Below, in pieces: positions 1 through 6,964 of a stretch of 64,000 bases of DNA. The stretch is from RPRB01 sp035501615 (lineage in GTDB: Bacteria > Myxococcota > Myxococcia > Myxococcales > Myxococcaceae). The stretch covers positions 1-64,000 of the forward strand of contig DATJVY010000058.1 in NCBI GenBank assembly GCA_035501615.1, read 5' to 3'. The translations under genes were made by a program, and so were the position numbers. The stretch's first letter is position 1. Each line of letters begins with the position of its first letter. Below the pieces are notes generated by a model. That model worked only from the letters and a program-made list of their open reading frames with translations. It was not told the origin of the DNA and made no database searches.

Positions 1-1
1 T

Positions 2-454
2 GGCCTCGTCCACGCGGAAGACCCGTTTATCGTTGCGCTCAGCATGGGCGTTCTCGACTGGGCACAACCGCGGGGCGAGCCTCCGCCGCTAATGGGCGCG
101 GTCTACGCGATGGGGCAGGTGGAGTTCGTGCTGCCCATCGCCGGGCGAGGTCAGCCGCCGATTGAGCCCTACGTCCAGCGACGCCAGCGGCTCTCCGCCA
201 AGAAGAGCGCAGCCGGGAACCCGAAGGATGCAGATCTCTTCATGAGCCGCGGCGAAGCAGGGGGCATCTCAGCCGTCCTCTTCTCGGAGCACTACACGGA
301 CCCATTCCGAAGGCGAGACGGGCGGGAGTTCGAGCTGGTGCACAACGCCCACGCTCTCGTGCCCGTCGCCGAGCGTGCTCTGCCGTGCGGACGGGAATGG
401 GCCAGGCGGGGTGACTTCATCGAGCCCCTTGACCCTTCCGCCACCGCGGCCTGA
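2..454 (+). CDS. C-terminal part of a PD-(D/E)XK-like family protein (5' end outside window)
   Basis: The frame is open from base 2, so the first internal ATG at 44 is not the real start. The 150 visible residues follow the same order of landmarks as the C-terminal half of the protein at 2070-3248: a hydrophobic strand ending in ALS (there IIALQ), a VYAMG stretch (there LLYGI), ISAVLFS (there ISAVLFT), then HNAHALVP (there HNPSAAYP). The two are therefore probably distant paralogues. In the downstream copy an endonuclease-like core precedes these motifs; the matching part of this gene lies off the left edge. Function is not established, and no named family was recognised with confidence. Confidence 0.6.
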   Translation, partial: GLVHAEDPFIVALSMGVLDWAQPRGEPPPLMGAVYAMGQVEFVLPIAGRGQPPIEPYVQRRQRLSAKKSAAGNPKDADLFMSRGEAGGISAVLFSEHYTDPFRRRDGREFELVHNAHALVPVAERALPCGREWARRGDFIEPLDPSATAA

Positions 455-455
455 G

Positions 456-956
456 TTAGGCCGTGTCCCGCCTCGCCCTGGCGAGGGCCTCGAGCGCCTT
501 GGCGGCTCGTTCCGCGCGGTCCGGCACGTTGAGGGCCCGCCCGTAGAAGTGCTCGAGGGTCGTGATCGACGCGACCTGGGTGCGAGCGGTGGATCTTGCG
601 ATCCCCACCGCTGCCGCATCTGCCCAGAAGCGCGAGAACTCCGCCGGTGTCGGCACACGGAAGTCGATGTTGAGCACCCGCTTGCTCGAGAAGCCGCAGT
701 TGCCCTTGATGAACTGCTCGACGGTCGCCTCCGTCGGCTGGGCGCCAGCCCGCAGCAGCGCACCGTTCAGCTCGCCGTGCATCTGCGCCGAGGGTTCCAG
801 GAGCACATCGAGGTCTCTGGCGAACTGCCACTCGGGGGCCGCCGGGACGTGAAACCGGAGAGCGACGCTCCCATCCACGATGAAGCGCGCCCCCCCGCGG
901 GTGAGGTCCTCGACGAAGGCACGGGTCTCATCCCAGGGGATCTCAACCTCGAGCAT
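456..956 (-). CDS. Nucleotidyltransferase-like protein (AbiEii/MNT type)
   Basis: This 166-residue protein has the signature of a minimal nucleotidyltransferase: FIVDGSVALRFH near residues 25-36, a degenerate form of the family's GG-x-AL-x-xH strand, followed by RDLDVLL at about 47-53, which carries the catalytic Asp pair. AbiEii/AbiGii toxins and related nucleotidyltransferases share this pattern and transfer a nucleotide to RNA or protein. The canonical Gly-Ser is here DGS, so activity is uncertain. The start at 956 has a good GGAGGA ribosome site. It lies convergent to the partial gene on its left and divergent from the membrane protein gene on its right. No antitoxin partner gene is visible next to it. 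Confidence 0.65.
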   Translation of the reverse strand: MLEVEIPWDETRAFVEDLTRGGARFIVDGSVALRFHVPAAPEWQFARDLDVLLEPSAQMHGELNGALLRAGAQPTEATVEQFIKGNCGFSSKRVLNIDFRVPTPAEFSRFWADAAAVGIARSTARTQVASITTLEHFYGRALNVPDRAERAAKALEALARARRDTA

Positions 957-1087
957 GCTTCATTCCTCCCGTGTGGGACTCTTCCCGGTGTCCGCGGCAC
1001 TGGATGCGTCAGCTCTGACCCCAAACTCGGGCGGCGGGTCAAAGCGACCCACTGACGCGCCGGTAACCCAGCTCAACCAGAAGGCCT

Positions 1088-1127
1088 CTCGAAGGTCTTG
1101 TAGTTGCACGCGGAGCTAACCTTCGAG
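1088..1127. promoter_or_regulatory. 9-bp perfect inverted repeat upstream of the cargo operon
   Basis: CTCGAAGGT at 1088-1096 is the exact reverse complement of ACCTTCGAG at 1119-1127, with 22 bases between. It ends 13 bases before the ATG at 1141 and overlaps the region of its ribosome site (GAGGAG at 1125-1130). It could be an operator half-site pair, or a stem-loop that masks the ribosome site. Which of these applies cannot be read from the sequence. Confidence 0.5.
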
Positions 1128-1140
1128 GAGCCGCGCACAC

Positions 1141-2085
1141 ATGCGAACCGTTTTCGCCAAGCTTCACCTCACCGTCCAGGTTCTCCTGATTCTGGTCGCC
1201 GCTGGAGTCCCTATCTTCACCGCCGTTGCCTGGCGCCATGATGACGACGCCGTGCGGGCGGCCCAGGCCTGCGTTGGACGACTGGGATCTGGCCCCGTGA
1301 GCGAAAACCGATTCAGGGAAGCGTGCAACGTAAACGTCTACGGCTACGGGCGTGAGGCTCAGCCAGACTTCTTTGCCGGGGACGCGTGGTTTTGGAGCTC
1401 GATGTACGACAAGAACCGGACCAGTTTCGAGTCGTCGGTCGGGCTGTCGCTGCTGGCCGGTATTCCGGCGCTGCTTTGGTTCTTCCTCGGTATCTGGGTT
1501 CGTTGGCTTACAAAGCCAGCGGCCACTGCGACCGCCGCCCTGCTCTTGGTCTTCTCTGCTGGGTCCGCGAAGGCCGATTCTCCTGGTCACTTCGGAAAGG
1601 TGTTGGCCAGCGATGGAGTGGTGGCAGCCTGGGATGGATGCCGCGATGGCGTCGTCAAAGGCTGGGGCAAGGATCAGCCTGCACGCGTCGTCGCTCTTCA
1701 CTGCGCCTGCATCGTCGATGCGATCCGCACGCTCAACCCTAACAAGCCGATGTCCGAGAGCACGAATCTTGTGCTCCCATCAGCGAAGCAAGCACAGACC
1801 TGCTTCGCCGACGCTCAGTCCCGCGTCGCTAACCGTGATCAGGCGACGAAGGGCTATTTTGGAATCGGCAAATGGGACCTCCCTACCGAGAACGTCGTCG
1901 GTGGATACCTGGGCTGTACATCTGAACTGAGAGGCAAGATTTCGCCGAAGACGGCGTCTAGCCGGTGCGGTTGCGTCGTCGATGCGATGCGAGCGAACGC
2001 CCGTTTCCCATACGGCGGCACGGCGGCTGAGAACCAGAGGGTGCTTCCCACGAGTTCACAGCTTTCCGTTTGCGAGAGCCTCTAG
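1141..2085 (+). CDS. Membrane protein with duplicated C...CxC...C segment
   Basis: This 314-residue protein is of unrecognised family. Hydrophobic segments lie at about 10-30, 100-122 and 126-143; the last resembles an internal signal peptide ending in SAKA. The rest is two related segments with regularly spaced cysteines: C167, C188, C190, C221 and C259, C276, C278, C311. Each contains a CxC-(I/V)VDA(I/M)R core. The cysteines suggest disulphides in the periplasm or metal binding. Its 3' end overlaps the next gene by 16 bases in another frame, so the two are probably translated together. Codon use is more relaxed and GC lower than in the chromosomal genes to the right, as expected for element cargo. 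The start follows GAGGAG at 11 bases. Confidence 0.7.
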   Translation: MRTVFAKLHLTVQVLLILVAAGVPIFTAVAWRHDDDAVRAAQACVGRLGSGPVSENRFREACNVNVYGYGREAQPDFFAGDAWFWSSMYDKNRTSFESSVGLSLLAGIPALLWFFLGIWVRWLTKPAATATAALLLVFSAGSAKADSPGHFGKVLASDGVVAAWDGCRDGVVKGWGKDQPARVVALHCACIVDAIRTLNPNKPMSESTNLVLPSAKQAQTCFADAQSRVANRDQATKGYFGIGKWDLPTENVVGGYLGCTSELRGKISPKTASSRCGCVVDAMRANARFPYGGTAAENQRVLPTSSQLSVCESL

Positions 2086-3248
2086 TCACTGGCGATCTTC
2101 ACGCCAAGCGTCGGCGAGCCATTCGATTGCCCCGCAAGTCGCTGCTCACTCCGGTGGTCTCGGAATCCTCCTGGCACCCTCATTTCAAGCAGCTTCTTGA
2201 CGGCCCGCTCAGAGCGCCTACGCGCACGGCACTCGAGGATCTCTTCCAGGACTTCGTGGACGTGGACGGAGGAAAGTTCGTCAAGGACTTTCAGACAGCC
2301 GGATTCGATGCGCGGTTGTTCGAGTTGTTCCTCGACTGCGTGTTTCGATTCGAAGGGTATCGTCGAGATGTCGAGTACGCGCGGCCCGACTTCGTCTTGA
2401 GCGGACGGGGCTACGAGTTCTGCGTCGAGGCAGTCACTCTCAATCCGACTGGGGGCAAGCCGCTTCCTCCGTTTGATGCGTCCGAGCTCGCACCCAGAGC
2501 AGACGGAGAGAATGACCTGGAGCGGCTCCACCTGACTCCGGTGCTCATGCACGAAGCTCTCACGAAGAAGCTTTCGAAACGTTATTGGGATCTTCCGCAC
2601 GTCCGAGGCAAGCCGCTGATCATCGCCCTCCAGAACTTCAGTGAGCGGTTCTCACTCGGGCACTCCAGCAACCCTCTCATTCACCTGCTTTACGGAATCG
2701 ACTTCCAAATGGCTCCGGGCACACCTAGCCGGTCGCGGGTCCGGCATGTGGAGCTTCACACTCACGAGAGAGGAGGAAGAGCAGTCCCTTCCAGGTTCTT
2801 CGAAGATCCAGAGAACCGCTACATCAGCGCGGTGCTCTTCACGAACACCGGAACAATCTCCAAGTTCACTCGGTTCGAGTACCGCCGCAATCGCGCCCGG
2901 TATCCGCAGATTTCAGCCGTGATTCGCTACGGAGAACGCCACGTTCATGGGCCGGAAGCGTTTCTCCCCGAGCCGTTTATCCATCGGGTAGGTGAGGACG
3001 GGACAAACGAGAGTTGGTGTGAAGGGCTCACCGTGCTTCACAATCCCAGTGCTGCGTATCCGCTCGATCACCTTTCACTGCCCGGCGTGTCCCACGTGGT
3101 CCGAACGCCCGAGGGTGAGCTACTCACGTATGTCCCTGAGTTTCACCCTTACTGGTCGCACACATCCATCCACAGAGGCGGTTCAGTCGAAGACGTTGTG
3201 CAGCGTCTGTGGAAGGTACTGCGCGATGTACGACGCCCACGCGAGTAG
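2070..3248 (+). CDS. Protein with PD-(D/E)XK endonuclease-like core
   Basis: This is a 392-residue soluble protein. Residues 80-125 carry a plausible restriction-endonuclease-fold core: a helix with E85, then RPDFVL (D107), then a strand ending CVEAVT (E120), giving a D-ExV rather than a D-ExK site. The usual Lys is not present, so catalysis is uncertain. Downstream are the landmarks shared with the partial gene at the left edge (IIALQ near 191, ISAVLFT near 252, HNPSAAYP near 326). The annotated ATG lies inside the preceding gene, and no strong ribosome site was seen, so translation may be coupled. It could also begin at a GTG near residue 29. The family name is unknown to me. A nuclease role is inference from motif order only. 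Confidence 0.65.
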   Translation: MREPLVTGDLHAKRRRAIRLPRKSLLTPVVSESSWHPHFKQLLDGPLRAPTRTALEDLFQDFVDVDGGKFVKDFQTAGFDARLFELFLDCVFRFEGYRRDVEYARPDFVLSGRGYEFCVEAVTLNPTGGKPLPPFDASELAPRADGENDLERLHLTPVLMHEALTKKLSKRYWDLPHVRGKPLIIALQNFSERFSLGHSSNPLIHLLYGIDFQMAPGTPSRSRVRHVELHTHERGGRAVPSRFFEDPENRYISAVLFTNTGTISKFTRFEYRRNRARYPQISAVIRYGERHVHGPEAFLPEPFIHRVGEDGTNESWCEGLTVLHNPSAAYPLDHLSLPGVSHVVRTPEGELLTYVPEFHPYWSHTSIHRGGSVEDVVQRLWKVLRDVRRPRE

Positions 3249-3586
3249 GACTCGCCTCGCAAAATGGGCTCCCGGGGAGGAGCGGGGGTGACTGTCGCGG
3301 CCCAGGCCCTGGCGTCGTGGCAGCCGCAGTCTGCCGTCACCGTTCCTCAGCGCCGGAAGTGCTCCACCGGTGGCAGAAGGTTCTGAAGAACCACCGCCCT
3401 GGGACGGCAAGTCCAACCGCCCAGGGAGAGAGCTGCGCCTCACACCGGCTGACGGCAGCCCACCGGTGCAGAGCTTGGGGCCACCGTACTTGGCGCGGCT
3501 GACTTCAGAACACCGCGATGCTGACCGACGGCAGAACTCGACTGCGGGGGCTCCAGCGGATTCCCGTCGTACGGAGTCGGCATTGC
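3249..3586. other. Intergenic stretch with small palindromes
   Basis: No convincing gene was found; the open frames here have the skewed composition of shadows. Two short perfect palindromes are present: CCACCGGTGG at 3364-3373 and GGTTCTGAAGAACC at 3379-3392. They are six bases apart and could be protein-binding sites. The stretch separates the convergent cargo operon from the minus-strand element genes. Confidence 0.4.
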
Positions 3587-3931
3587 TCAGCGCCCGCGAG
3601 CCATCCGCTTCGCCAGCTCGGCCTCGGATACCCCGAGCTGCGCCGCCCACCGCTTCGCCCGCGAGGACAGTGCACCATCCGCCATCCGGACGCGGCTCTC
3701 GGCCCCCGCGGGCGTCGCCGGCTCCTCGCTGACCCGGGCGGGCTCGACGGGCCGGGCCGGCCGGTTGAAGCGCAGGCCGAGGGCGACGAAGGCCTCGTCC
3801 TCGTCCACGAGCCAGCCGCCCGCTGACGTGCGCAGGGCCTTCAGCCGCCCGGAACCAACCTTCAAGGCGAGGTGGTCCAACCCGACGCCGGCAATCCGCG
3901 CCATCTCCTTCAGAGACATGAGCTTGCTCAT
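3587..3931 (-). CDS. Small helix-turn-helix DNA-binding protein
   Basis: This 114-residue protein begins MSKLMSLKEMARIAGV, a typical winged-HTH start in which SLKEMARIAGVGLDHLALK forms the helix-turn-helix. The following GRLKALRTSAGGWLVDEDE resembles the wing and second helix of excisionase/MerR-like binding domains. A Pro/Ala-rich linker leads to a second predicted helix-turn-helix in the last 30 residues (SRAKRWAAQLGVSEAELAKR). An upstream in-frame GTG or ATG would add 14 residues that look unlike protein; I preferred the ATG at 3931, although its ribosome site is weak. It is the last gene of the minus-strand group that starts beside the attachment site. It probably regulates the element or helps in its excision. 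Confidence 0.55.
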   Translation of the reverse strand: MSKLMSLKEMARIAGVGLDHLALKVGSGRLKALRTSAGGWLVDEDEAFVALGLRFNRPARPVEPARVSEEPATPAGAESRVRMADGALSSRAKRWAAQLGVSEAELAKRMARGR

Positions 3932-3976
3932 GCAGGAAAGCCTACCGCATGCCTCTGTCCACTCTGTTGTCACGCC

Positions 3977-4945
3977 TCACCGGCGGAGCAGAGCGGCGAG
4001 CTCGGGGCGGTCCACGAGGAGACGGTCCGTGGCGCTCTCATGCCGGAGGCGCTCCTCGCCGCGGGCCTTCCTTGGGGCGGGTGCCCCGGCCGGGACGAGG
4101 AAGGGCTGGAGCGGGTGGCCAAGCTGCCCCTGGAGGCGGTGAATCTCCGGCCCGAGCCGTTCGACGAAGCGGCTGTAGGCCTGCGCGGCGCGCCGAGCCT
4201 CGGGCTGAGCGGGGTGCTGCTTCGCGAAGTCGCGCCATAGCTCGTGCAGCCGCTCGAGGAGTGCGCGCAGTCGTGCCTCGGGCTCATGCTTGAAGTCCCA
4301 GGGGGACTCCACGCGCTGCTGGAGCGCATGGCTGAGCCGACCCCAGGTTACCCCGTCCGTCGCGTTCTGGCGGGCCAGTACGAGCTCTTCGAAGCTCATC
4401 GAGTCGAGCTGCTGGTCCGTCAGCGCCGGCGCCTTCGGGGTTGGCGGCGCAATGCATCCCTCGCGGAGCGCCTTGCATGTCCACTCTGCGACGCGGCGAA
4501 CGTCCGGATGCTCGCGATCGAGCTTGTCCTCGATGCGGTCGAAGAGCTGCCGGGCGCGCTCGTGCGCCGGAAGACTCCCCGCCTCGTCAATGAGTAGGAG
4601 CACCCGCGCGCGCTCGCGGCCCAGGGACTCGCCCAGGGCGCGGTGCTCGGCCCTCACCGCGTCGTTGTGCTCCCGGCGCTGATGGGCGGAGTACGGGCGC
4701 GGCTCCGTCCAGGCCGTAGCGCGCGGTGCGAGGGCCTCGGCCCGTTTCACCCCGCCAGCCTGATGCGCCCTCTTGGCCTCGGCCCGCGGGCCCCGCTTTC
4801 CCACGAGGCAGTTGGCGAGGTGGGGCCTGGACATCTTCAGCGAGGCGGCGATGGCTGTCATCGACTCACCGGCGTCCCGGCGTCGCTCCGCCTCCTGGAG
4901 CTGCACCTCCGTAACGGGGATGGATGGGGGCAGCGGACTGCTCAT
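3977..4945 (-). CDS. HTH protein of the integrative element, unknown function
   Basis: This protein has 322 residues, and its ATG at 4945 follows GGAGG with good spacing. Residues about 10-45 form a resolvase/Hin-like helix-turn-helix (DAGESMTAIAASLKMSRPHL). The rest is rich in Arg, Glu and Ala and predicted largely helical, with no catalytic motif I recognise. It lies between the CHC2-like gene and the small HTH gene, all on the same strand, which suggests an element operon for replication, transfer or control. A longer reading in the same frame upstream of 4945 is low-complexity and rejected. It could be a replication initiator or a regulator; the sequence does not decide. Confidence 0.6.
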   Translation of the reverse strand: MSSPLPPSIPVTEVQLQEAERRRDAGESMTAIAASLKMSRPHLANCLVGKRGPRAEAKRAHQAGGVKRAEALAPRATAWTEPRPYSAHQRREHNDAVRAEHRALGESLGRERARVLLLIDEAGSLPAHERARQLFDRIEDKLDREHPDVRRVAEWTCKALREGCIAPPTPKAPALTDQQLDSMSFEELVLARQNATDGVTWGRLSHALQQRVESPWDFKHEPEARLRALLERLHELWRDFAKQHPAQPEARRAAQAYSRFVERLGPEIHRLQGQLGHPLQPFLVPAGAPAPRKARGEERLRHESATDRLLVDRPELAALLRR

Positions 4946-5021
4946 GGTGAAGCCTCCGGTACCTGCGAAAATGGTGCGGTGATTCTCCGAGGTGAAACGG
5001 GGAATTTCGCCAGGTCGAACG

Positions 5022-5405
5022 TCATCCGCGGACCTCCGCGCGGGCAGGGCCGCACCGAGGAGGCTGCCCCTCTGGGCGGAGGAGGCCCAAGGCGCGCGCT
5101 CGCGCTTCGAGCCGCCGCTCGTCGCCGGGGCCCTCCAGCTCGAGGCGGCCGAGCAGCGCGACGGCGAGAAGTTCCACCGGCCCTCCAGTGCCCCGGCATC
5201 GCTGATGCCAGTAGCGCCGGCCGCGATGGGCCAAATTGGCTCCGGTGGGCTTGCCCGCGACCCGAGACCCGCCCCCACGACACGTCGGGCAGCGGAGCGA
5301 GAGGATCCGCCTGCCGTCCCGGACGACCGGCCACGCAACGGCCTCGGCGACCTCCACGAGGCTTCGGGTCTCCAACCTGAGCCTCCACTTTGCGGTGAAC
5401 GCCAC
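5022..5405 (-). CDS. CHC2-like zinc-binding protein
   Basis: This is a 127-residue protein with a zinc-ribbon pattern: CPTC near residues 39-42, then, 25-30 residues later, a WHQRCRGTGGPVELL stretch. The Cys pair, the second Cys and the following Gly-rich turn resemble the CHC2 zinc finger of DnaG-type primases carried by phages and integrative elements. There the finger is sometimes separate from the catalytic domain, and none is seen here. The GTG start at 5405 has a strong GGAGG ribosome site inside the end of the preceding gene, two bases after its stop, so the genes are coupled. The role in element replication is inference. Confidence 0.55.
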   Translation of the reverse strand: MAFTAKWRLRLETRSLVEVAEAVAWPVVRDGRRILSLRCPTCRGGGSRVAGKPTGANLAHRGRRYWHQRCRGTGGPVELLAVALLGRLELEGPGDERRLEARARALGLLRPEGQPPRCGPARAEVRG

Positions 5406-5407
5406 GG

Positions 5408-5566
5408 CTAATCCTCCGCCGCGTCGATGAAGGCCTTGAGGTCCTCGGGACGGACCCGCCGCTCACCGAGGATGCGAACCGTCCGGAGCAGCTTCCCGTG
5501 CGCGAGTTGTGTCACCAGCTCCAGCTTGACCGCCAGCAGCTCCGCTACCTCGTGGAAGGTCAGCAG
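5408..5566 (-). CDS. Excisionase-type HTH protein; start codon not resolved
   Basis: A clean HTH_17 (excisionase-family) domain can be read from 5566 to the stop at 5408-5410: LLTFHEVAELLAVKLELV, then GKLLRTVRI, then ERRVRPEDLKAFID. This is the usual layout of a helix-turn-helix followed by a wing. The frame stays open upstream past 5700 but has no ATG, GTG or TTG. Translation must therefore begin at a rarer codon (CTG at 5566 or 5563, or ATT near 5662), or the gene is the broken 3' part of a longer one cut by the integration end. Its position about 140 bases from the tRNA fragment is where a Xis gene is expected. It directs DNA bending during excision in known relatives. Confidence 0.55.
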   Translation of the reverse strand: MLTFHEVAELLAVKLELVTQLAHGKLLRTVRILGERRVRPEDLKAFIDAAED

Positions 5567-5702
5567 CCGCCCGGGGTGGACATGCGGGTGGACAGCAGGA
5601 TGAGTCTCAGTGGCCTGGATGACTGCCCCTGCTACCCCTCCAAGGGCTGCCTGACCTTTAATGGGACCAGGTGAATTCCTCTGCTCTGCCCCAGGCCACC
5701 CA

Positions 5703-5744
5703 TTCCTAAACGCTAGGTCACAGGTTCGATCCCTGTCGGGGTCA
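5703..5744 (+). repeat. tRNA-Arg(CCT) 3'-half fragment: candidate attachment site
   Basis: From the anticodon loop onwards this matches a tRNA. The loop TTCCTAA (5703-5709) has anticodon CCT. It is followed by the 3' anticodon stem, variable bases, and a perfect TpsiC arm (stem ACAGG / CCTGT around TTCGATC, 5720-5736). The acceptor strand CGGGGTC and discriminator A close it at 5744. The 5' half is absent: upstream sequence cannot pair with the anticodon or acceptor strands. tRNA-Arg(CCT) is a common target of tyrosine integrases, and the shared core normally runs from the anticodon loop to the 3' end, exactly as here. Confidence 0.75.
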
Positions 5745-6212
5745 TTGAAGAACGTCGCGCGGCCCCTGGCGGCCTTGCCCCTGGAAGAGGGGGCGGTAGA
5801 CGTCGCGGTAGGTCCAGGCGAGGTAGGCCTCCAGCCCCAGCAGGATGAGAGCGAGGGCCAGCCCGTCGGGGGCCAGGAAGACGTGGAAGGCGACGATGTT
5901 GACGACCACCGGGGCGATCAGCACCACGGCGAGCGGCGCAAGGCGCTTCGACAGGAACGCCGCGCCAGCGAGCAGCTCGGTCCCCTTGAGCAGGGGAAGG
6001 AAGTAGCCGGAGCGGAGCAGCGCTCCGGCGAAGAGGATGGCCCGCTCCGGCAGCGGCCGCGAGGGATGCGGTAGCACGTCGATGAAGCCGTCCAGGCCGG
6101 CGAGGAAGAAGATCAGGCCCAGCGAGACGCGGGCAAACGTCGAGAGAGCCCGTCGAATCGCCTCCGGAAGGTCCATGCGCATCGAGGTCGGGGCGGCGGT
6201 CAGGGGCTGCAT
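5742..6212 (-). CDS. DoxX-family membrane protein
   Basis: This 156-residue protein is predicted to cross the inner membrane four times. The segments LGLIFFLAGLDGF, AGALLRSGYFLPLL, APLAVVLIAPVVVNIVAFHVFL and GLALALILLGLEAYLAW follow the DoxX fold, including the conserved PxxxN near the third helix. DoxX proteins are linked to quinone and thiol redox chemistry, but the substrate here is unknown. The ATG at 6212 follows GGAGAG. The stop codon lies inside the tRNA fragment at 5742-5744, so the last residues border the integration point. The natural C-terminus may have been altered when the element entered, although the length is normal. Confidence 0.8.
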   Translation of the reverse strand: MQPLTAAPTSMRMDLPEAIRRALSTFARVSLGLIFFLAGLDGFIDVLPHPSRPLPERAILFAGALLRSGYFLPLLKGTELLAGAAFLSKRLAPLAVVLIAPVVVNIVAFHVFLAPDGLALALILLGLEAYLAWTYRDVYRPLFQGQGRQGPRDVLQ

Positions 6213-6419
6213 CGACGTCTCTCCAGGCTCGACCGGGTGAGAAATTCCCGGTTCGCCCAGACGACGTTCGAGGACCGCCGGAATCGACATCGCGGCCCGG
6301 CGCTCCGGCGCCACGCCCGAAAGGGCCGGGTTTCGGACAGTTGGCCGCGACGTGCCCGGGCCCGCAACGAGGACCCGGCAGAGTGTCCTGGCGGGGGGCT
6401 TCGAACCGGAGGGAATCCC

Positions 6420-6893
6420 ATGACGGCGACGCGCGTGCTGGCACTGTCGAGCCTGGCGGTGCTGTTCGGTTGTGCGACGGAGAAACCGGCGACCATCAAG
6501 ACGGCCACCTACAACGTCGCGCTCACCCCGGGCGTCGAGGTCCCGGTGTGTCCCGCCGCCGGAGCGGGCGCAACGGGAACCGCGAACCTCGTCATCGCCC
6601 CCGACGACTCGTCGATCACCGTCACGGTGACCTACTCCGGCCTCTCCGGGGACGTGACGGCCGCCCACGTGCACACCGGGGCCGCCGGGACGGCCGGGCC
6701 GGTGGCGCTCCCCTTCTCCGCGCCGTTCACCTCGCCGTTCACCAAGACCTTCACCGCCGCCAGCTACGTCGCGGCGCCCAACGCACCCCCCGACTTCGCG
6801 AGCTTCCTCGTCGCCCTGAGGAGCGGCGGCACGTACCTGAACGTCCATACCGCGGCGTGCAAGCCGGGGGAGATCCGCGGGCAGATCCAGTAG
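6420..6893 (+). CDS. CHRD-domain lipoprotein
   Basis: This 157-residue exported protein has a lipoprotein signal ending LAVLFGC near residue 16. The mature part has the CHRD pattern: YNVALTPGVEVP at the start, TVTYSGLSGDVTAAHVHTG in the middle, and GGTYLNVHTAACKPGEIRGQI at the end. CHRD domains occur in chordin and in many bacterial surface proteins; their ligand in bacteria is not known. The two His residues (HVH, NVH) and the final EIRGQ are typical. The ATG at 6420 follows GGAGGGAA. A longer reading from 6237 is rejected because it would bury the signal peptide. Confidence 0.85.
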   Translation: MTATRVLALSSLAVLFGCATEKPATIKTATYNVALTPGVEVPVCPAAGAGATGTANLVIAPDDSSITVTVTYSGLSGDVTAAHVHTGAAGTAGPVALPFSAPFTSPFTKTFTAASYVAAPNAPPDFASFLVALRSGGTYLNVHTAACKPGEIRGQIQ

Positions 6894-6964
6894 CCCGGCT
6901 CCCGCCGGGACGCCCGGGAGACGCTGCAGGGCTCTGTACCGGTCGGGGACGCCGGAAGGCGGCT

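Larger units (their letters stand above)
1..5744. mobile_element. Right part of an integrative element ending in a tRNA-Arg fragment
   Basis: The right boundary is the duplicated 3' half of a tRNA-Arg(CCT) at 5703-5744. A direct copy of a tRNA 3' end without its 5' half is the normal scar of integration into a tRNA gene. In this orientation the intact tRNA should lie at the left end, outside the window. The content agrees: an excisionase-type HTH gene next to the boundary, small HTH and zinc-binding genes on the minus strand, and cargo of unknown function at visibly lower GC (about 1141-3248) than the rest of the window. No integrase is seen, so the left limit and the element type are unknown. 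The identity as an element is an inference. Confidence 0.65.

Noticed and set aside
44..454. ATG at 44 as a true start
   Set aside because: The frame is open to base 2 with protein-like residues before it, so the gene begins outside the window.
3183..3650. 155-residue minus-strand open frame in the gap
   Set aside because: Low-complexity composition, antisense to the end of the cargo gene, no start signal.
5641..5702. 5' half of a tRNA before the fragment
   Set aside because: No sequence able to pair with the acceptor or anticodon strands was found; CTGACCTTTAAT resembles a Lys anticodon arm only superficially.
5713..6444. Minus-strand frame ending MTPTGIEPVT
   Set aside because: This peptide is the translation of the reverse of a tRNA 3' end, a well-known false protein; it overlaps the real DoxX gene in another frame.
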